From CALRQJ02 sp943370285 (GTDB lineage Bacteria > Bacteroidota > Bacteroidia > Chitinophagales > Chitinophagaceae): 64,000 nt of DNA. The notes beneath the pieces were generated by a model that saw nothing but the letters and a program-made list of their open reading frames with translations, made no database searches and was not told the DNA's origin. Below are positions 31,111 to 39,715 of the stretch, in pieces. The translations under genes and the position numbers were made by a program. Within the stretch, counting starts at the first letter, position 1, and each line of letters begins with the position of its first letter. The stretch lies in the NCBI GenBank assembly GCA_943370285.1, contig CALRQJ020000009.1, positions 1 through 64,000 of the forward strand, in the 5' to 3' direction.

Positions 31111-32169
31111 ATGAAAAACTTCAGTTTTGTATACCTATTGGTATTCGTTTTTTCTTTCGCCTTTATGGTGCAACATGAAAAGCCATCTGTTTTAATGCTT
31201 TCGGGTGTTGGCAAAGGAAGCTTGAGGGGCATGAGTGTGCCCAAAGATTCTGTAGTTTGGGTAAGCGGAAGTTTAGGAACCGTTGGTAAATCAACCGATG
31301 CAGGTGTAAATTGGCAATGGATGACCGTTCCGGGATTTGAAAAAATAGACTTTAGAGATATTCATGCCATTGACAGCAATACAGCAATCATTATGGGTGT
31401 AGGCAATCCTGGCTATATTTTGAAAACAACTGATGGCGGTAAAAACTGGAGGAAAGTGTTTGAGAAAAGTATGAAGGATATGTTTTTAGATGCGATGGAT
31501 TTCAAAAACGATAAGGAAGGGATTTGCATTGGCGACCCCATTTACATAGGTGAAATGGGCAGAAAATTTTTCTATGTGTTGAGAACAACAGATGGTGGAG
31601 ATAGCTGGACAGAAGTGCCTGTGCATCAACTTCCGCCGGTGATGGAATCAGGCGAAGCCATTTTTGCAGCAAGCGGTACCAATGTCAGTTTCTTGAATCA
31701 TCCAGATTATGATTATGCTTTTGTAACCGGAGGGATTGTATCAAACATTTACTTCATGGGCAAAGAAGGCAAGAAAAACAAAGTAGTCAATATTCCTATT
31801 AACCAAGGTGTAGAAAGCAGCGGAACATTTTCATTTGCTACTGATGGGGTGAAAAAATACTATTGTATTGGTGGTGATTATAAAGAGCCCGATAATCAAT
31901 ATGATAATTTTTATTTTAGTCCGGATGAAGGAAAGCGTTGGGGTACACCATCTGTAGCTCCACCATTTGGTTATAGAAGTTGTATAAGGTTAATTGATGA
32001 TAAAAATATGGTGGCTTGTGGCTCTGCCGGTGTTGATTTTTGCAATGATGGCGGTAAAGAATGGGTGAATATTACTACAGAAGGCTTTAATGTTTGTATG
32101 GTATCGCCACGCAATAAAATCATCTATTTAGCTGGCGATAAAGGTCGTGTAGCAAGGCTGATGTATTAG
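31111..32169 (+). CDS. Secreted beta-propeller protein with Asp-box repeats (YCF48/sialidase-like fold)
   Basis: A 352-residue protein with a signal peptide (about 1-20). At least four Asp-box motifs of the S/T-x-D-x-G-x-x-W type are spaced along the chain: STDAGVNWQW, TTDGGKNWRK, TTDGGDSWTE and SPDEGKRWG, with a degenerate CNDGGKEWV near the end. This is typical of propellers related to BNR/sialidase and YCF48 proteins. In Bacteroidota such proteins are often labelled oxidoreductase, for which I see no cofactor motif. Its stop overlaps that of the convergent gene by 4 bases. Confidence 0.82.
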   Translation: MKNFSFVYLLVFVFSFAFMVQHEKPSVLMLSGVGKGSLRGMSVPKDSVVWVSGSLGTVGKSTDAGVNWQWMTVPGFEKIDFRDIHAIDSNTAIIMGVGNPGYILKTTDGGKNWRKVFEKSMKDMFLDAMDFKNDKEGICIGDPIYIGEMGRKFFYVLRTTDGGDSWTEVPVHQLPPVMESGEAIFAASGTNVSFLNHPDYDYAFVTGGIVSNIYFMGKEGKKNKVVNIPINQGVESSGTFSFATDGVKKYYCIGGDYKEPDNQYDNFYFSPDEGKRWGTPSVAPPFGYRSCIRLIDDKNMVACGSAGVDFCNDGGKEWVNITTEGFNVCMVSPRNKIIYLAGDKGRVARLMY

Positions 32170-32654
32170 TAAGGAAACAAACGCATAAAGTCGGCTAAAG
32201 CAATCTCTCCTTTTGCATCTTCGCATCTTGCGATGAAAAGATAATTACCTCTATTCCATGCAAAAACGGCCGAACCTTCTTTACATACGGCATAATTGTA
32301 CATGTTTGGTGTAGAAAAATCTGTACAACTTTTTAGCGGTTCATCGCAGTCATCTAAAGATGCACCATCCATTAATTCATCTACCACTTTTTTGGCATTA
32401 TCCACCAAAACAAAATCTAACTGAATGCTTTCTCCTGCAGGGTTTTTGTAATCTGCAAAACCTTCTTTCTTGTCATTGGCATCAAAATCTTCGGGCTTGC
32501 AAACAAAATAACCCAACTGTTTGGGAATAAGTTTATCCCAAGTTTGATTTTGTTGCGGCATTGGTTTTCTACTCCTATCTGCAAATATTGGCTTATCTGC
32601 ATATTTAAACCCAGCCAAACAAAAAATAGCAACGATAGTAAATAACTTAACCAT
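32166..32654 (-). CDS. Hypothetical secreted protein, 162 aa
   Basis: It has a signal peptide (about 1-18) and a soluble, mixed alpha/beta domain. Five cysteines are visible in the mature part (VCKPE, DDCDE, KSCTD, AVCKE, ARCED), suggesting disulfides or metal binding in the periplasm. I recognise no family. It is convergent with the Asp-box protein, sharing 4 bases at the stops. Confidence 0.65.
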   Translation of the reverse strand: MVKLFTIVAIFCLAGFKYADKPIFADRSRKPMPQQNQTWDKLIPKQLGYFVCKPEDFDANDKKEGFADYKNPAGESIQLDFVLVDNAKKVVDELMDGASLDDCDEPLKSCTDFSTPNMYNYAVCKEGSAVFAWNRGNYLFIARCEDAKGEIALADFMRLFPY

Positions 32655-32745
32655 AGTATTAATTGAAAATAAAATTAGTGTCGAAGTTATAGATGCCGTT
32701 CAATTGATAATCCATATAAATTCTAAATTAATTTATGCGAGGCTA

Positions 32746-33075
32746 TTATTTTTTGAATGCAAAATAAACGGCACCTAAAATAAAACAAAAACTGATGAGG
32801 TATTTTACTTGAAAGGCTTCTTTCAAGAAAAAAACAGCAAAAAATCCAAATACTACTAGTGTAATTACTTCTTGTACAATTTTTAGTTGAAATGCAGAAT
32901 ATCCTGCAGCATAGCCGGTTCTATTAGCAGGAACCATTAAGCAATATTCAAAAAATGCAATTCCCCAACTAATAAGAATAGCTTTCCACAAAGGCATTCC
33001 TTTGTCTTTAAGATGACCATACCACGCAAACGTCATAAAGATATTAGACAGCACCAGTAACAAGATTGTCTTCAT
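32746..33075 (-). CDS. DMT-superfamily membrane protein (DUF486)
   Basis: A 109-residue inner-membrane protein with four predicted helices. The sequence TFAWYGHLKDKGMPLW and the central YCLMVPANRTGY are the signature of the DUF486 family within the drug/metabolite transporter superfamily. The substrate is unknown; such small proteins act as dimers. It follows the DUF3592-like gene by 10 bases and is probably co-transcribed. Confidence 0.88.
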   Translation of the reverse strand: MKTILLLVLSNIFMTFAWYGHLKDKGMPLWKAILISWGIAFFEYCLMVPANRTGYAAGYSAFQLKIVQEVITLVVFGFFAVFFLKEAFQVKYLISFCFILGAVYFAFKK

Positions 33076-33085
33076 AATATATCAA

Positions 33086-33520
33086 TTAATCGTATTTTCT
33101 TTTTATTTCTGGAGCTCTTGCTAAGTCCCTTTGTTTGGCTGCTTCATCAGGATTAATATTTACAGCTACCGCAATTTGAAATAACACAATACATAAGATG
33201 GCAGAAACAATCAATTCTTCCCATTTTATCCAATATCCCCACCAAGCATAGAAACTAGCTTTACGTGGATTATTGTATTCAAAAATGACTTCTACCTTAT
33301 CGCCTTCTGCTAAAACCCTCAACGGATATGCAGCTTCAACGCTAAAATCCGTACTGTTATAAGTATATACCGCTTTGTATACCTTATCACTATTTGTAGC
33401 ATCAGCAACTACATGTATGGTGGCCGGATACAACTCACTATCAAACCAATCCGGCTGACGAGAAAAAAGCACATAAATGCCAAACATCACCAAATAAAAA
33501 GTGAGTATTGTTTTTGTCAT
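33086..33520 (-). CDS. Two-helix membrane protein, DUF3592-like
   Basis: A 144-residue protein with helices at about 3-20 and 98-116. Between them is a small beta domain that should face the periplasm (ATIHVVADATNSDKVYKAVYTY, LAEGDKVEVIFEYNNP). The topology and the phrase about a Y-N-P-x-x-A region resemble DUF3592, a family of unknown function; confidence in the name is low. It starts an apparent two-gene unit with the DUF486 gene. Confidence 0.6.
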   Translation of the reverse strand: MTKTILTFYLVMFGIYVLFSRQPDWFDSELYPATIHVVADATNSDKVYKAVYTYNSTDFSVEAAYPLRVLAEGDKVEVIFEYNNPRKASFYAWWGYWIKWEELIVSAILCIVLFQIAVAVNINPDEAAKQRDLARAPEIKRKYD

Positions 33521-33592
33521 GAAGAAAAGTGCTTTTGATTAATGTCGCAAAGTATATAAAAGCTTGGATTGATAGCGAATACAAGTAGAAAC

Positions 33593-34090
33593 TTATTTCA
33601 GTTGATGGAGCAATGTTGCAGATGATATTAATTGATGCTCACCAATCCGGAATGTTGAAACTACTGTTTCATACAAGCTATCTCTTACAACGATTAACAG
33701 ATTTGTGGAAGAAGGGAATTGATGATAAGAGTGAAGAATACTAGAAAATGAAGGAAACAAGCCCTCACCACTTAACTCTAATTTCCCAATTTCATCTATA
33801 ATTAGCCAATTTGGCTGTTGCTTCCAAGCATTCATTAAAATGGCATTTGACGATGCAAATGCTGATGCTGAAAAATGATATTTACCTACGCTAATCATTA
33901 ACCCATTAAAAGTTTCCGGATTGGTTACTTCTACCGGAATAAAAAGATGATTGGCAATATGATAAAATTGTCTAACCCCGTTAACATCAGGCATCAAAAC
34001 ACCATCAACAAACACTTTTTGCTGACACCATTGTTGAAGTGCTGTAGTTTTTCCGGATTGAATGGGTGCAGAAAAAACAACGATACTCAT
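33593..34090 (-). CDS. P-loop NTPase, THEP1/NTPase_1-like
   Basis: A 165-residue protein from ATG 34090. Walker A is SAPIQSGKTTAL (about 7-18) and Walker B LIIDEIGKLEL (about 95-105), the DEIGKxEL form being characteristic of the THEP1/NTPase_1 family of nucleoside-triphosphatases. The fold is a compact RecA-like domain with no extra module. The start codon overlaps the stop of the upstream membrane-protein gene (ATGA), so the two are coupled and probably act together. Substrate and role are unknown. Confidence 0.75.
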   Translation of the reverse strand: MSIVVFSAPIQSGKTTALQQWCQQKVFVDGVLMPDVNGVRQFYHIANHLFIPVEVTNPETFNGLMISVGKYHFSASAFASSNAILMNAWKQQPNWLIIDEIGKLELSGEGLFPSFSSILHSYHQFPSSTNLLIVVRDSLYETVVSTFRIGEHQLISSATLLHQLK

Positions 34091-35139
34091 GACTTTACAG
34101 TATTCGGTTGATCGGTATATAACAATGCCCATGTAATAAACGAATGAAAGAATAAAGGAAGTCTCGACCATCCTTTTTTGGTACCGCTGTAAGTCCATGC
34201 GGCGGCTGCTATTTTTTGCATCACCGGTAAAGTAGCCATAATTTGATTTATCTCTTGTTGATGCCGGTATTCTTTTTTTAATAAATATTGTAACAAAAAC
34301 CGAGTTACTAAAGGACTAATAACAGCATACCAAATAACCAATGTAGTAATGGTCCACGATATACTTTTTAATACGGCAATCCAACCTGCTTGAGCATTTG
34401 GAGCAATCAACCATAATACGGCAGCAATCAAAAACAGGAGAATAAGATACACCTTCCATTTGCGTTTTTTCGGTTGATTAGCTTTGTTTGAAGCAGTAAG
34501 ATTTTCATTTATGTTTTGAATAACAAGATTGGGTAACAGTGCTTGAATAAAAGCCATTCGACGCCACATTTTAAATGCGATAACAGCTGTTACTAAGCCG
34601 CCAATCAAATAAATAGACAAGTAAACACCAATTATCCAAGCGCTACCATTGGTTGCAACAATACCAAGTTGTTTTGCGGCAAAGGCAACCAATGCATCAG
34701 CAGCATCCACTGCAGATTGTCCGAAGAAAAAAATCAGTACTAATAATTTTTGTATTGCAGACTCTAGCATGGCGGCAATTGCTAATACTGTAATACTGAT
34801 GGCATTCAATTTAATCAATTTAAATAAGCTATAACCCAACAATCCTTGAAAACTTACAGCGATATATGCAGGGAAAGGTGTATGCGGACTAACAATTGCT
34901 TTAACGAGTAAAACAATGAGCATACTTTGAATAATCTGTTTGTATTTACCAACAGCAAAATGTGCAATCAATACAATTAAAAGTACTGCCATCCCTCCTA
35001 CTACTAAACCTGTAAAAGGAATTTTAAAGGCATGTAAAATACCCCCCAAACCAGACTCAGTAAATGCCCACAATGCTGTTAGCCGCTGTAATACAAGCCG
35101 CCGATCTTCTTGTTGCATTTCAGTCACTACCAATTTCAT
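34087..35139 (-). CDS. Polytopic membrane protein coupled to a P-loop NTPase
   Basis: A 350-residue integral membrane protein from MKLVVTEM (35139). There are about eight hydrophobic segments: four or five in the first half (GGILHAFKIPFTGLVVGG, then LIVLIAHFAV, LLVKAIVSPHTP and FQGLLGYSLF), one near 150-175, and three in the second half. A charged loop (NQPKKRKWK) lies in the middle. The first half reminds me of substrate-binding S components of energy-coupling transporters, but no defining motif is seen. It lies upstream of and translationally coupled to the NTPase, and diverges from the urease operon. A transporter is plausible; the substrate is not inferable. Confidence 0.6.
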   Translation of the reverse strand: MKLVVTEMQQEDRRLVLQRLTALWAFTESGLGGILHAFKIPFTGLVVGGMAVLLIVLIAHFAVGKYKQIIQSMLIVLLVKAIVSPHTPFPAYIAVSFQGLLGYSLFKLIKLNAISITVLAIAAMLESAIQKLLVLIFFFGQSAVDAADALVAFAAKQLGIVATNGSAWIIGVYLSIYLIGGLVTAVIAFKMWRRMAFIQALLPNLVIQNINENLTASNKANQPKKRKWKVYLILLFLIAAVLWLIAPNAQAGWIAVLKSISWTITTLVIWYAVISPLVTRFLLQYLLKKEYRHQQEINQIMATLPVMQKIAAAAWTYSGTKKGWSRLPLFFHSFITWALLYTDQPNTVKS

Positions 35140-35230
35140 GCAACTAAAATAGAACAATTTGTATTGTAACTACTTAATCGTTATTTTAGACCTTGTTAAC
35201 ACAACTGAATTAAACGAATGATTTGCTTGC

Positions 35231-35272
35231 TATATTAAATGTATTCATCTAACATATTAATCATTTAATATA
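35231..35272 (+). promoter_or_regulatory. Perfect inverted repeat reaching the ureA start codon
   Basis: TATATTAAATG (35231-35241) and its exact complement (35262-35272), with a 20-nt loop. The right arm ends on the A of the ureA ATG. In mRNA this would fold the ribosome landing site; in DNA it could be an operator. Confidence 0.6.
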
Positions 35273-35586
35273 TGCACCTCTCACCAAGAGAAACAGAGAA
35301 GTTACTACTTTTTTTAGCCGGAGAACTGGCTGAGAAACGTAAGGCCCGTGGTCTTAAACTCAATTATCCCGAAGCCATTGCACTAATCAGTAGTAGATTA
35401 CAAGAAGCCATTCGTGATGGAAAATCTGTAGCTGAATTAATGGAATATGGTGCTACCATTCTTACTACCCACGATGTAATGGAAGGCGTCGGCAACATGA
35501 TACATGATATACAAGTGGAAGGAACTTTCCCCGATGGCACTAAATTAGTAACTGTTCACAACCCTATTCGAACACCAAAACCTTAA
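35272..35586 (+). CDS. ureA: Urease subunit gamma
   Basis: A 104-residue protein with the family opening MHLSPRETEKLLLFLAGELA and the core NYPEAIALIS...EYGATILTTHDVMEGV, followed by FPDGTKLVTVHNPI. Length is standard. It forms the (ABC)3 urease with UreB and UreC in the cytoplasm. First gene of the urease operon; the start is fixed by the family N-terminus. Confidence 0.97.
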   Translation: MHLSPRETEKLLLFLAGELAEKRKARGLKLNYPEAIALISSRLQEAIRDGKSVAELMEYGATILTTHDVMEGVGNMIHDIQVEGTFPDGTKLVTVHNPIRTPKP

Positions 35587-35598
35587 TACTGTTTATTT

Positions 35599-35973
35599 AT
35601 GATACCTGGTGAATACATACTCAAAACAGAATCTATTATTTGTAATGCCAATCGTAAAACAATAAAACTAACTGTTGTCAACACAGGAGATAGACCGGTG
35701 CAAATTGGCTCTCATTTTCATTTTTTTGAAGTGAACAAACAAATGAGTTTTGATAGAGAAAAAGCATTTGGTATGCGGTTAGATATTGCAGCCGGCACCG
35801 CAGTTAGATTTGAACCGGGAGAAGAACTCGATGTTCAATTAGTAACTTTTGGTGGTAAGAAAAAAATTACCGGATTTAATAATCTAACTAATGGAAGTAC
35901 TACATCGGCAAAAAACAAAGCTACAGCTGTCGTAAAAGCATATTTGCAACACTTCAAAAATAGTAAGCCATGA
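35599..35973 (+). CDS. ureB: Urease subunit beta
   Basis: A 124-residue beta-sandwich protein. Motifs are MIPGEY, NTGDRPVQIGSHFHFFEVN and RLDIAAGTAVRFEPGE, as in all UreB. It has a C-terminal tail of about 20 residues beyond the shortest homologues. The stop overlaps the ureC start (ATGA), so B and C are translationally coupled, as expected for stoichiometric subunits. Confidence 0.97.
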   Translation: MIPGEYILKTESIICNANRKTIKLTVVNTGDRPVQIGSHFHFFEVNKQMSFDREKAFGMRLDIAAGTAVRFEPGEELDVQLVTFGGKKKITGFNNLTNGSTTSAKNKATAVVKAYLQHFKNSKP

Positions 35974-37691
35974 GTGTAAAAATGAGAAGGGCTAACTATG
36001 CCGGCATGTATGGGCCAACTACTGGCGACAAAATAAGATTAGCTGATACTGAACTCTTCATTGAAATTGAAAAAGATTATACCGTTTATGGTGATGAAGC
36101 AAAATTTGGTGGTGGCAAAACCATTCGTGATGGGATGGCACAATCTGCTAGCGCCATGCGTAAAGATGGTGTATTAGATTTTGTTATTACTAGTGTGATG
36201 ATTGTTGATCATTGGGGAATTGTAAAAGCAGATATAGGAATTAAAGATGGGAAAATAGTGGGCATAGGCAAAGCAGGTAACCCGGATACGATGGATGGTA
36301 TTACGCCGAACTTAATTATTGGCGCATCAACCGAAGTGCATGGTGGTGCAGGTTTAATTGCAACGGCAGGTGGAATAGATTCGCATATTCATTTTATTTG
36401 TCCACAGCAAATTGACCATGCTTTGTTTAGTGGCATTACCACTATGTTAGGCGGAGGCACTGGCCCGGCAGATGGTACTTCGGCTACAACAGTTACACCG
36501 GGTGCATGGAATATTCAAAAAATGTTAGAAGCGGCAGAAGCTTATCCTATGAATTTAGGTTTTATGGGCAAAGGAAATTGTGCAGCTATCGCACCATTAG
36601 AAGAACAAATTGAAGCCGGTGCATTAGGCTTGAAAATTCATGAAGATTGGGGAAGTACTTCGGCAGTAATTGATGCAGCCTTGAAAGTGGCAGATAAACT
36701 AGACATTCAAATTGCCATTCATACTGACACACTAAACGAAGCAGGTTTTTTAGAAGATACAGTGGCTGCTATAAATGGCAGAGTGATTCATACTTTTCAT
36801 ACAGAAGGTGCAGGTGGTGGTCATGCTCCTGATATTATTAAAATTGCGATGTATCCAAACATACTGCCATCATCTACTAACCCTACAAGACCATTTACAG
36901 TTAATACAATTGATGAACATTTGGATATGCTGATGGTTTGTCATCACCTTAGTCCTTCAGTTGCCGAAGATGTTTCTTTTGCCGATAGCCGTATTCGACC
37001 GGAAACGATTGCTGCAGAAGATATTTTACATGATATGGGTATCATTAGTATGATGAGCAGCGACTCTCAAGCAATGGGTAGAGTGGCGGAAGTAATTACA
37101 AGAACATGGCAAACTGCACATAAAATGAAAGTGCAAAGAGGCAGTCTTCCGGAAGATGAAGACGAGGGCAATGATAATTTTAGAGTGAAAAGATATGTTG
37201 CAAAATATACCATCAACCCTGCTATCTCTCATGGTATAAGCGATTATGTTGGCTCAATTGAAAAAGGGAAATTAGCGGATATCGTTTTGTGGAAGCCGGC
37301 ATTTTTTGGTGTGAAGCCTGAAATGATTATTAAAGGTGGAATGATTATCGCTTCTAAAATGGGAGACCCTAATGCATCTATTCCTACACCTCAACCTGTC
37401 ATCTACAGACATATGTTTGGCGCAGCTGGGAAAGCTTTGTTAAATACCTGTGCCACTTTCGTGTCAAAGGTTTCTTTGGAGAAAAAAATTGTGCAACAAT
37501 ATGGTTTACAAAAAATGATTCTACCGGTAAAAAACTGCAGAAACATAGGCAAAAAAGATATGGTGCATAACAATGCGACACCGCAGCTTGATGTAAATCC
37601 TGAAAATTATGAGGTTAAGGTTGATGGCTTACCCATTACTTGTGAACCAATGAAAGTATTACCATTAGCACAACGGTATTTTTTATTTTGA
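35970..37691 (+). CDS. ureC: Urease subunit alpha (catalytic)
   Basis: A 573-residue catalytic subunit that hydrolyses urea to ammonia and carbamate at a di-nickel centre. Every key residue is visible: His 139 and 141 (SHIH), carbamylated Lys 222 (GLKIHEDWG), His 251 (IHTDTLNEAG), His 277 (HTFHTEGAGGGH), the flap Cys 324 with His 325 and 326 (MVCHHLSP), and Asp 365 (SSDSQAMG). Length is standard, so the enzyme should be functional once the accessory proteins load nickel. The start shares four bases with the ureB end. Confidence 0.98.
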   Translation: MSVKMRRANYAGMYGPTTGDKIRLADTELFIEIEKDYTVYGDEAKFGGGKTIRDGMAQSASAMRKDGVLDFVITSVMIVDHWGIVKADIGIKDGKIVGIGKAGNPDTMDGITPNLIIGASTEVHGGAGLIATAGGIDSHIHFICPQQIDHALFSGITTMLGGGTGPADGTSATTVTPGAWNIQKMLEAAEAYPMNLGFMGKGNCAAIAPLEEQIEAGALGLKIHEDWGSTSAVIDAALKVADKLDIQIAIHTDTLNEAGFLEDTVAAINGRVIHTFHTEGAGGGHAPDIIKIAMYPNILPSSTNPTRPFTVNTIDEHLDMLMVCHHLSPSVAEDVSFADSRIRPETIAAEDILHDMGIISMMSSDSQAMGRVAEVITRTWQTAHKMKVQRGSLPEDEDEGNDNFRVKRYVAKYTINPAISHGISDYVGSIEKGKLADIVLWKPAFFGVKPEMIIKGGMIIASKMGDPNASIPTPQPVIYRHMFGAAGKALLNTCATFVSKVSLEKKIVQQYGLQKMILPVKNCRNIGKKDMVHNNATPQLDVNPENYEVKVDGLPITCEPMKVLPLAQRYFLF

Positions 37692-37720
37692 CATTATGTT
37701 AGCCAAATAAAGAAAGATAA

Positions 37721-38230
37721 ATGCTGATTCAACAAAAACTTGGAAATTTAAATACCTATAACATCAATAATAAACATATTGATTGGTTGTATTTGCATTG
37801 GTACGAAACCAATAAACGTATTCAACGGAAGAGAACAGCAACAGGAAGAGAAATAGCATTACAATTTTTGCAAGAAAATCCTGCATTAACACAAGGCGAT
37901 ATCCTATTTGAAGATGAAGACAATATTATTGCCATTACTATTTTACCCTGCAACAGTATTGTGATTACACCACAAAATATGTTTGAAATGGCAAGCATTT
38001 GTTATGAAATTGGCAATAAACATTTGCCCTTATTTTATGCCGACGACGAATTACTTATTCCCTTTGAAGTACCAATTTTTCGATTATTAACTGCTCAAGG
38101 TTTTTTGGTTAAACAAGAAGACAGACAATTATTACAACCGCTTACAACAACTGTTACGCCGCATGGCAGCGAATCTCTTTTTTCGAAAATCATGAAATTA
38201 ACTACAACAAGTTCTGCTACGACAAGCTAA
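37721..38230 (+). CDS. ureE: Urease accessory protein UreE (nickel metallochaperone)
   Basis: A 169-residue protein with the UreE N-terminal domain (RKRTATGREIALQF, near 35-50) and the metal-binding C-terminal domain with CYEIGNKHLPLFY (about 100). It lacks the His-rich C-terminal tail of some UreE proteins and ends instead in a Thr/Ser-rich stretch, so it should bind few nickel ions. It delivers nickel to the UreDFG-urease complex. Lies between ureC and ureF. Confidence 0.93.
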   Translation: MLIQQKLGNLNTYNINNKHIDWLYLHWYETNKRIQRKRTATGREIALQFLQENPALTQGDILFEDEDNIIAITILPCNSIVITPQNMFEMASICYEIGNKHLPLFYADDELLIPFEVPIFRLLTAQGFLVKQEDRQLLQPLTTTVTPHGSESLFSKIMKLTTTSSATTS

Positions 38231-38247
38231 TAAAGCTTAAAAACATT

Positions 38248-38988
38248 ATGAGTAATAGCTTAAAAAAAAATAATTGCAATCAATCACTTCATTCCGGAGG
38301 AAGTAGTACTGCATTACTGTCTTTATTGCATTTAGCAGATTCTACTTTGCCAATAGGAAGTTTCTCTCATTCCTCGGGTCTTGAAACTTATGTACAAAAA
38401 AAACTGGTACATGATGCCATAACTACAAAAGCTTTTGTAGTTCAAATGCTGCAACATAACATACATTATACCGATGCGTCCATTGCTTCATTAAGCTATC
38501 AAATTGCACTTGAGCAAGATATATATGCATTGGTTGAGTTAGACCAATTATGCACGGCAACTAAACTTCCAAAAGAAATGCGGCAAGCAAGCAATAAACT
38601 TGGTTTAAGGCTAATCAAACTTTTTCAACCATTGTACAAAGACGATTTCATCGAATCATATATGAGAACGATTAAAGCCGAAAAAACAATTGGGCATTAC
38701 TGCATCGCTTTCACATTAATTGCAAAAACAATGGGCATCAGCTTAGCAGATACGTTACAAGGCTTTTATTATAATGCAGCCTCAGGATTAATTACCAATG
38801 CAGTTAAACTAGTTCCTTTAAGCCAACAAAGTGGACAAGAAATTATGTTTTCGATACAACAAACCATTAGTGAATTGGCTGCTAGTAATCTACAACCGAA
38901 TACATCATTAATTGGTTGGTGCTGTGCCGGATTTGACATTAGTGCGATGCAACATGAACGGCTGTATTCGAGATTGTACATGTCTTAA
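38248..38988 (+). CDS. ureF: Urease accessory protein UreF
   Basis: A 246-residue, mainly helical protein. The family signature LHLADSTLPIGSFSHSSGLETYVQ is near the N-terminus (about 27-50), with SGLITNAVKLVPLSQ and a late region in which GWCCAGFDISAMQHE is the recognised end. UreF bridges UreD and UreG in the activation complex. The first about 25 residues are Asn/Ser-rich and longer than in many homologues. Confidence 0.93.
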   Translation: MSNSLKKNNCNQSLHSGGSSTALLSLLHLADSTLPIGSFSHSSGLETYVQKKLVHDAITTKAFVVQMLQHNIHYTDASIASLSYQIALEQDIYALVELDQLCTATKLPKEMRQASNKLGLRLIKLFQPLYKDDFIESYMRTIKAEKTIGHYCIAFTLIAKTMGISLADTLQGFYYNAASGLITNAVKLVPLSQQSGQEIMFSIQQTISELAASNLQPNTSLIGWCCAGFDISAMQHERLYSRLYMS

Positions 38989-39079
38989 TTTGTTTCGCTC
39001 AATAACGATATATCAGTTGAAGAGTGCGACGCAACAAAAGTAAAATTTATAACAAGCGTTGGTTAACAAAAAAATAAAC

Positions 39080-39715
39080 ATGGAAAGAACATACATAAAA
39101 ATTGGTGTAGCAGGACCTGTTGGTTCAGGTAAAACTGCTTTAATTGAAAGACTAAGTAGAGCGTTATATCCCCAATACAGTATTGGTGTAATTACTAATG
39201 ATATTTATACCAAAGAAGATGCAGAGTTTTTGACCGTTAATAGTTTATTACCAAAAGAAAGAATCATTGGTGTAGAAACAGGCGGCTGTCCACATACTGC
39301 CATAAGAGAAGATGCCAGTATGAATTTAGAAGCGGTAGAAGAAATGGCCAATCGTTTTTCAGATATTCAAATTATTTTTATTGAAAGTGGTGGCGATAAT
39401 TTATCTGCAACATTCAGTCCAGACTTAGCTGATGTTACCATTTTTGTCATTGATGTTGCCGAAGGCGATAAAATTCCAAGAAAAGGTGGTCCGGGCATTA
39501 CCAGAAGCGATTTGTTAGTTATCAATAAAATAGATCTTGCCCCATATGTCAATGCAAGTTTAGCTATTATGGAAAGAGATGCTAGAAAAATGAGGGTTAG
39601 TAATCCTTTTGTGTTTAGTAATCTGATGACATTAGAAGGATTAGACGTCATTATAGGTTGGATTAAAAAATATGCTTTGTTGGAAGATATTGCTGAACCA
39701 AAACTATATCGCTAA
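39080..39715 (+). CDS. ureG: Urease accessory GTPase UreG
   Basis: A 211-residue SIMIBI-class GTPase. P-loop GPVGSGKTAL (about 11-20), nickel-binding ETGGCPHTAIREDAS (CPH motif), and switch ESGGDNL with NKID are all present. I start at MERTYIKIG (39080), the standard family start; the frame opens slightly upstream with no plausible extension. UreG hydrolyses GTP to drive nickel insertion. About 90 bases without a gene separate it from ureF, and ureD follows directly. Confidence 0.97.
   Translation: MERTYIKIGVAGPVGSGKTALIERLSRALYPQYSIGVITNDIYTKEDAEFLTVNSLLPKERIIGVETGGCPHTAIREDASMNLEAVEEMANRFSDIQIIFIESGGDNLSATFSPDLADVTIFVIDVAEGDKIPRKGGPGITRSDLLVINKIDLAPYVNASLAIMERDARKMRVSNPFVFSNLMTLEGLDVIIGWIKKYALLEDIAEPKLYR

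Noticed and set aside
33593..35139. Membrane protein/NTPase pair called as an ECF or nickel transporter
   Set aside because: No ABC signature motif in the NTPase and no recognisable S- or T-component motif; kept as unknown.
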